From Promethearchaeota archaeon (GTDB taxonomy: Archaea; Asgardarchaeota; Lokiarchaeia; Sigynarchaeales; SOKP01): a DNA stretch of 14,646 nt. Below, piece by piece: positions 13,660 to 14,646 of the stretch (positions within the stretch are counted from its first letter, which is position 1; each line of letters starts with the position of its first letter). The translations under genes and the position numbers were made by a program. Location: the NCBI GenBank assembly GCA_030668025.1, contig DAOUUT010000060.1, forward strand, positions 1 through 14,646, read 5' to 3'. The notes below the pieces were generated by a model, which saw only the letters and a program-made list of their open reading frames with translations, made no database searches and was not told the DNA's origin.

Positions 13660-14139
13660 ATGAACGAGAAAAAAGTAGAATTAAAGGTTGCAGATACTGC
13701 TCCCGAATTTTGTCTTCCAGACAAAGATAACAAGGAAGTGTGTCTAAAAGATTTCAAAGGTAAATATGTTATCGTATATTTTTATCCTAAAGATAATACT
13801 CCCGGCTGCACAATTGAAGCAATAGGTTTTACAGGAATTTTACCTGCGTTTCAAAAGCTAAACGCGGAAGTTATTGGTATAAGTCCTGATAGTCCCGAAT
13901 CTCACGCTAAGTTTATTCAAAAAAAAAATCTGAAAGTTATTTTGTTAAGTGATTTGGATAAAGAAGTATTAAAAAAATATGGAGCGTGGGGATCAAAAGC
14001 TTATCGAGGTAAGAATTATATGGGAGTTACTCGAAGCACTTATTTAGTAAATCCGGAAGGAAAAATTTCTCATATATGGCCAAAAGTTAAAGTGAAAGGG
14101 CATGTTGAAGAAGTTAAAAATGTTTTAGCGGGTTTATAA
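13660..14139 (+). CDS. bcp: Peroxiredoxin, BCP/PrxQ type
   Basis: The 159-aa protein is a thioredoxin-fold peroxiredoxin: APEFCLPDKDNKEV near the start, the peroxidatic site PKDNTPGCTIEA with Cys50, VIGISPDSPESHAKFI in the middle, and the TRSTYLV strand that carries the active-site Arg. It reduces hydrogen peroxide and organic peroxides in the cytosol, with electrons from thioredoxin-like partners. In most PrxQ proteins a resolving Cys lies five residues after the peroxidatic one (PGCTTEAC); here that place is Ile55. Cys18 and Cys28 are the only other cysteines, so either a different resolving Cys or a 1-Cys mechanism is implied. The start is clear: GAGGAG at 13647-13652, 7 nt before the ATG. 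The gene stands alone, flanked by the shared 11-mer TAAAACGTTTA. Confidence 0.9.
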   Translation: MNEKKVELKVADTAPEFCLPDKDNKEVCLKDFKGKYVIVYFYPKDNTPGCTIEAIGFTGILPAFQKLNAEVIGISPDSPESHAKFIQKKNLKVILLSDLDKEVLKKYGAWGSKAYRGKNYMGVTRSTYLVNPEGKISHIWPKVKVKGHVEEVKNVLAGL

Positions 14140-14267
14140 ATAAAACGTTTAAACCATGTGCAAAAGAGTGCGGTAAAGCTTCAAGTTATGAGAAATCAAA
14201 TTAGTAAAGAAATTTATTTAATCTAAACATATTAAAATTAATTAAAATTAAAAGAGAATTAATTTAC
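14140..14267. promoter_or_regulatory. Intergenic region and likely promoter of the hot-dog dehydratase gene
   Basis: AATTTATTTAAT at about 14212-14223 is a TATA-like element about 50 nt before the next ATG, and ATTAAAATTA is repeated in tandem at about 14231-14250. AGAGAA near 14252-14257 is only a weak SD. Confidence 0.35.
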
Positions 14268-14646
14268 ATGATTGATAGAAAATTCATTGGCTACGAATTT
14301 ACACCAAAAGAAATGGTTATTACTCGTTGGCGAATCTCTCATTTTGCTAACGCGATAAGAGAATCGAACCCAATATATTACGACGTCAATGAAGCCAAAA
14401 ATCAAGGTTTCAAAGACATACCTGTTCCTACTACTTTTTACACGAGAATGACCTTCTCAGATAATAACTTTTTTTCTACTTTGGGGATAGATTTTAGAAA
14501 GTTATTAGATGGTGGCAGAGAAATTAAGTATTACTCTCAAGGTTGTGCCGGAGATACCATTATGTATCAAACCAAAGTCGAAAATATTGTTGAAAAGGAA
14601 GGCAAAAGAGGCAAAATGGATTTAATCACGGCGGTCACAAGTGGAA
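14268..14646 (+). CDS. MaoC/FAS1-like hot-dog dehydratase, N-terminal part, cut by the window edge
   Basis: From an ATG at 14268 the frame is open for 126 codons to the window end. The start MIDRKFIGYEFTP is followed by ISHFANAIRESNPIYYDVNEAKNQGFKDIPVPTTF, the typical entry of the MaoC_dehydrat_N (FAS1-like) hot-dog domain. Then come the central helix, the GGREIKYYSQGCAGDTI strand region and an acidic-basic turn before the next strand. Proteins of this family are (R)-specific enoyl-CoA hydratases/3-hydroxyacyl dehydratases or related thioester-binding proteins; a two-subunit arrangement with a downstream catalytic MaoC partner is common, and the catalytic His/Asp may lie in the partner. The substrate cannot be inferred. 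No strong SD is seen. Confidence 0.8.
   Translation, partial: MIDRKFIGYEFTPKEMVITRWRISHFANAIRESNPIYYDVNEAKNQGFKDIPVPTTFYTRMTFSDNNFFSTLGIDFRKLLDGGREIKYYSQGCAGDTIMYQTKVENIVEKEGKRGKMDLITAVTSG

Overview
The window looks archaeal. It is AT-rich, with short intergenic gaps, Shine-Dalgarno (SD) motifs inside operons and little or no SD before several first genes. It encodes proteins tied to tetrahydromethanopterin/methanofuran C1 chemistry: formylmethanofuran dehydrogenase subunits, an MvhD-type electron-transfer protein and a formaldehyde-activating enzyme (Fae) domain. A strict anaerobe with a Wood-Ljungdahl-type C1 branch fits. An Asgard (Lokiarchaeia-like) archaeon is my best guess, but this is inference; there is no rRNA or marker gene here to prove it.

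Left end (1-1976, minus strand): one tight operon, mvhD - 2x[4Fe-4S] ferredoxin - 4x[4Fe-4S] polyferredoxin - fwdD - fwdB (fwdB runs off the window). Gaps are 2-13 nt, and the SDs lie in or next to the upstream gene ends. Positions 1977-3954 are sparse: a 31-bp tandem repeat, a small Cys-rich zinc-finger-like protein, a duplicated trailer carrying a vestige of a ugd-like C-terminus, and a multi-span membrane protein with a coiled-coil tail.

Middle (3955-9074): a plus-strand pair encodes a 2-oxoacid:ferredoxin oxidoreductase (fused gamma-alpha subunit, then beta). The minus strand then carries an S33 alpha/beta hydrolase (proline iminopeptidase type), with a 20-bp palindrome over its likely TATA box, and a UDP-glucose 6-dehydrogenase.

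Right half (9285-13228, plus strand): the most unusual locus. An unrecognised 428-aa protein is followed after 19 nt by a 496-aa fusion of a DapA/NAL-family pyruvate-dependent aldolase (N-terminal) with a complete Fae domain (C-terminal). Seven nt later comes an Old Yellow Enzyme-family flavin oxidoreductase with a C-terminal Cys cluster. Class I pyruvate aldolases can make or break C-C bonds with formaldehyde, and Fae condenses formaldehyde with tetrahydromethanopterin. The fusion therefore suggests channelled transfer of a C1 unit between a 2-oxo-4-hydroxyacid (or similar) and methylene-H4MPT, by analogy with known Fae-Hps fusions. That reaction is hypothesis, not observation.

Right end: a small two-span membrane protein without a recognisable start codon (minus), a PrxQ/BCP peroxiredoxin lacking the usual nearby resolving Cys, and the start of a MaoC/FAS1-like hot-dog dehydratase. 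Together the Fwd operon, the Fae fusion and the ferredoxin-dependent oxidoreductase suggest a region rich in C1 and low-potential electron metabolism.
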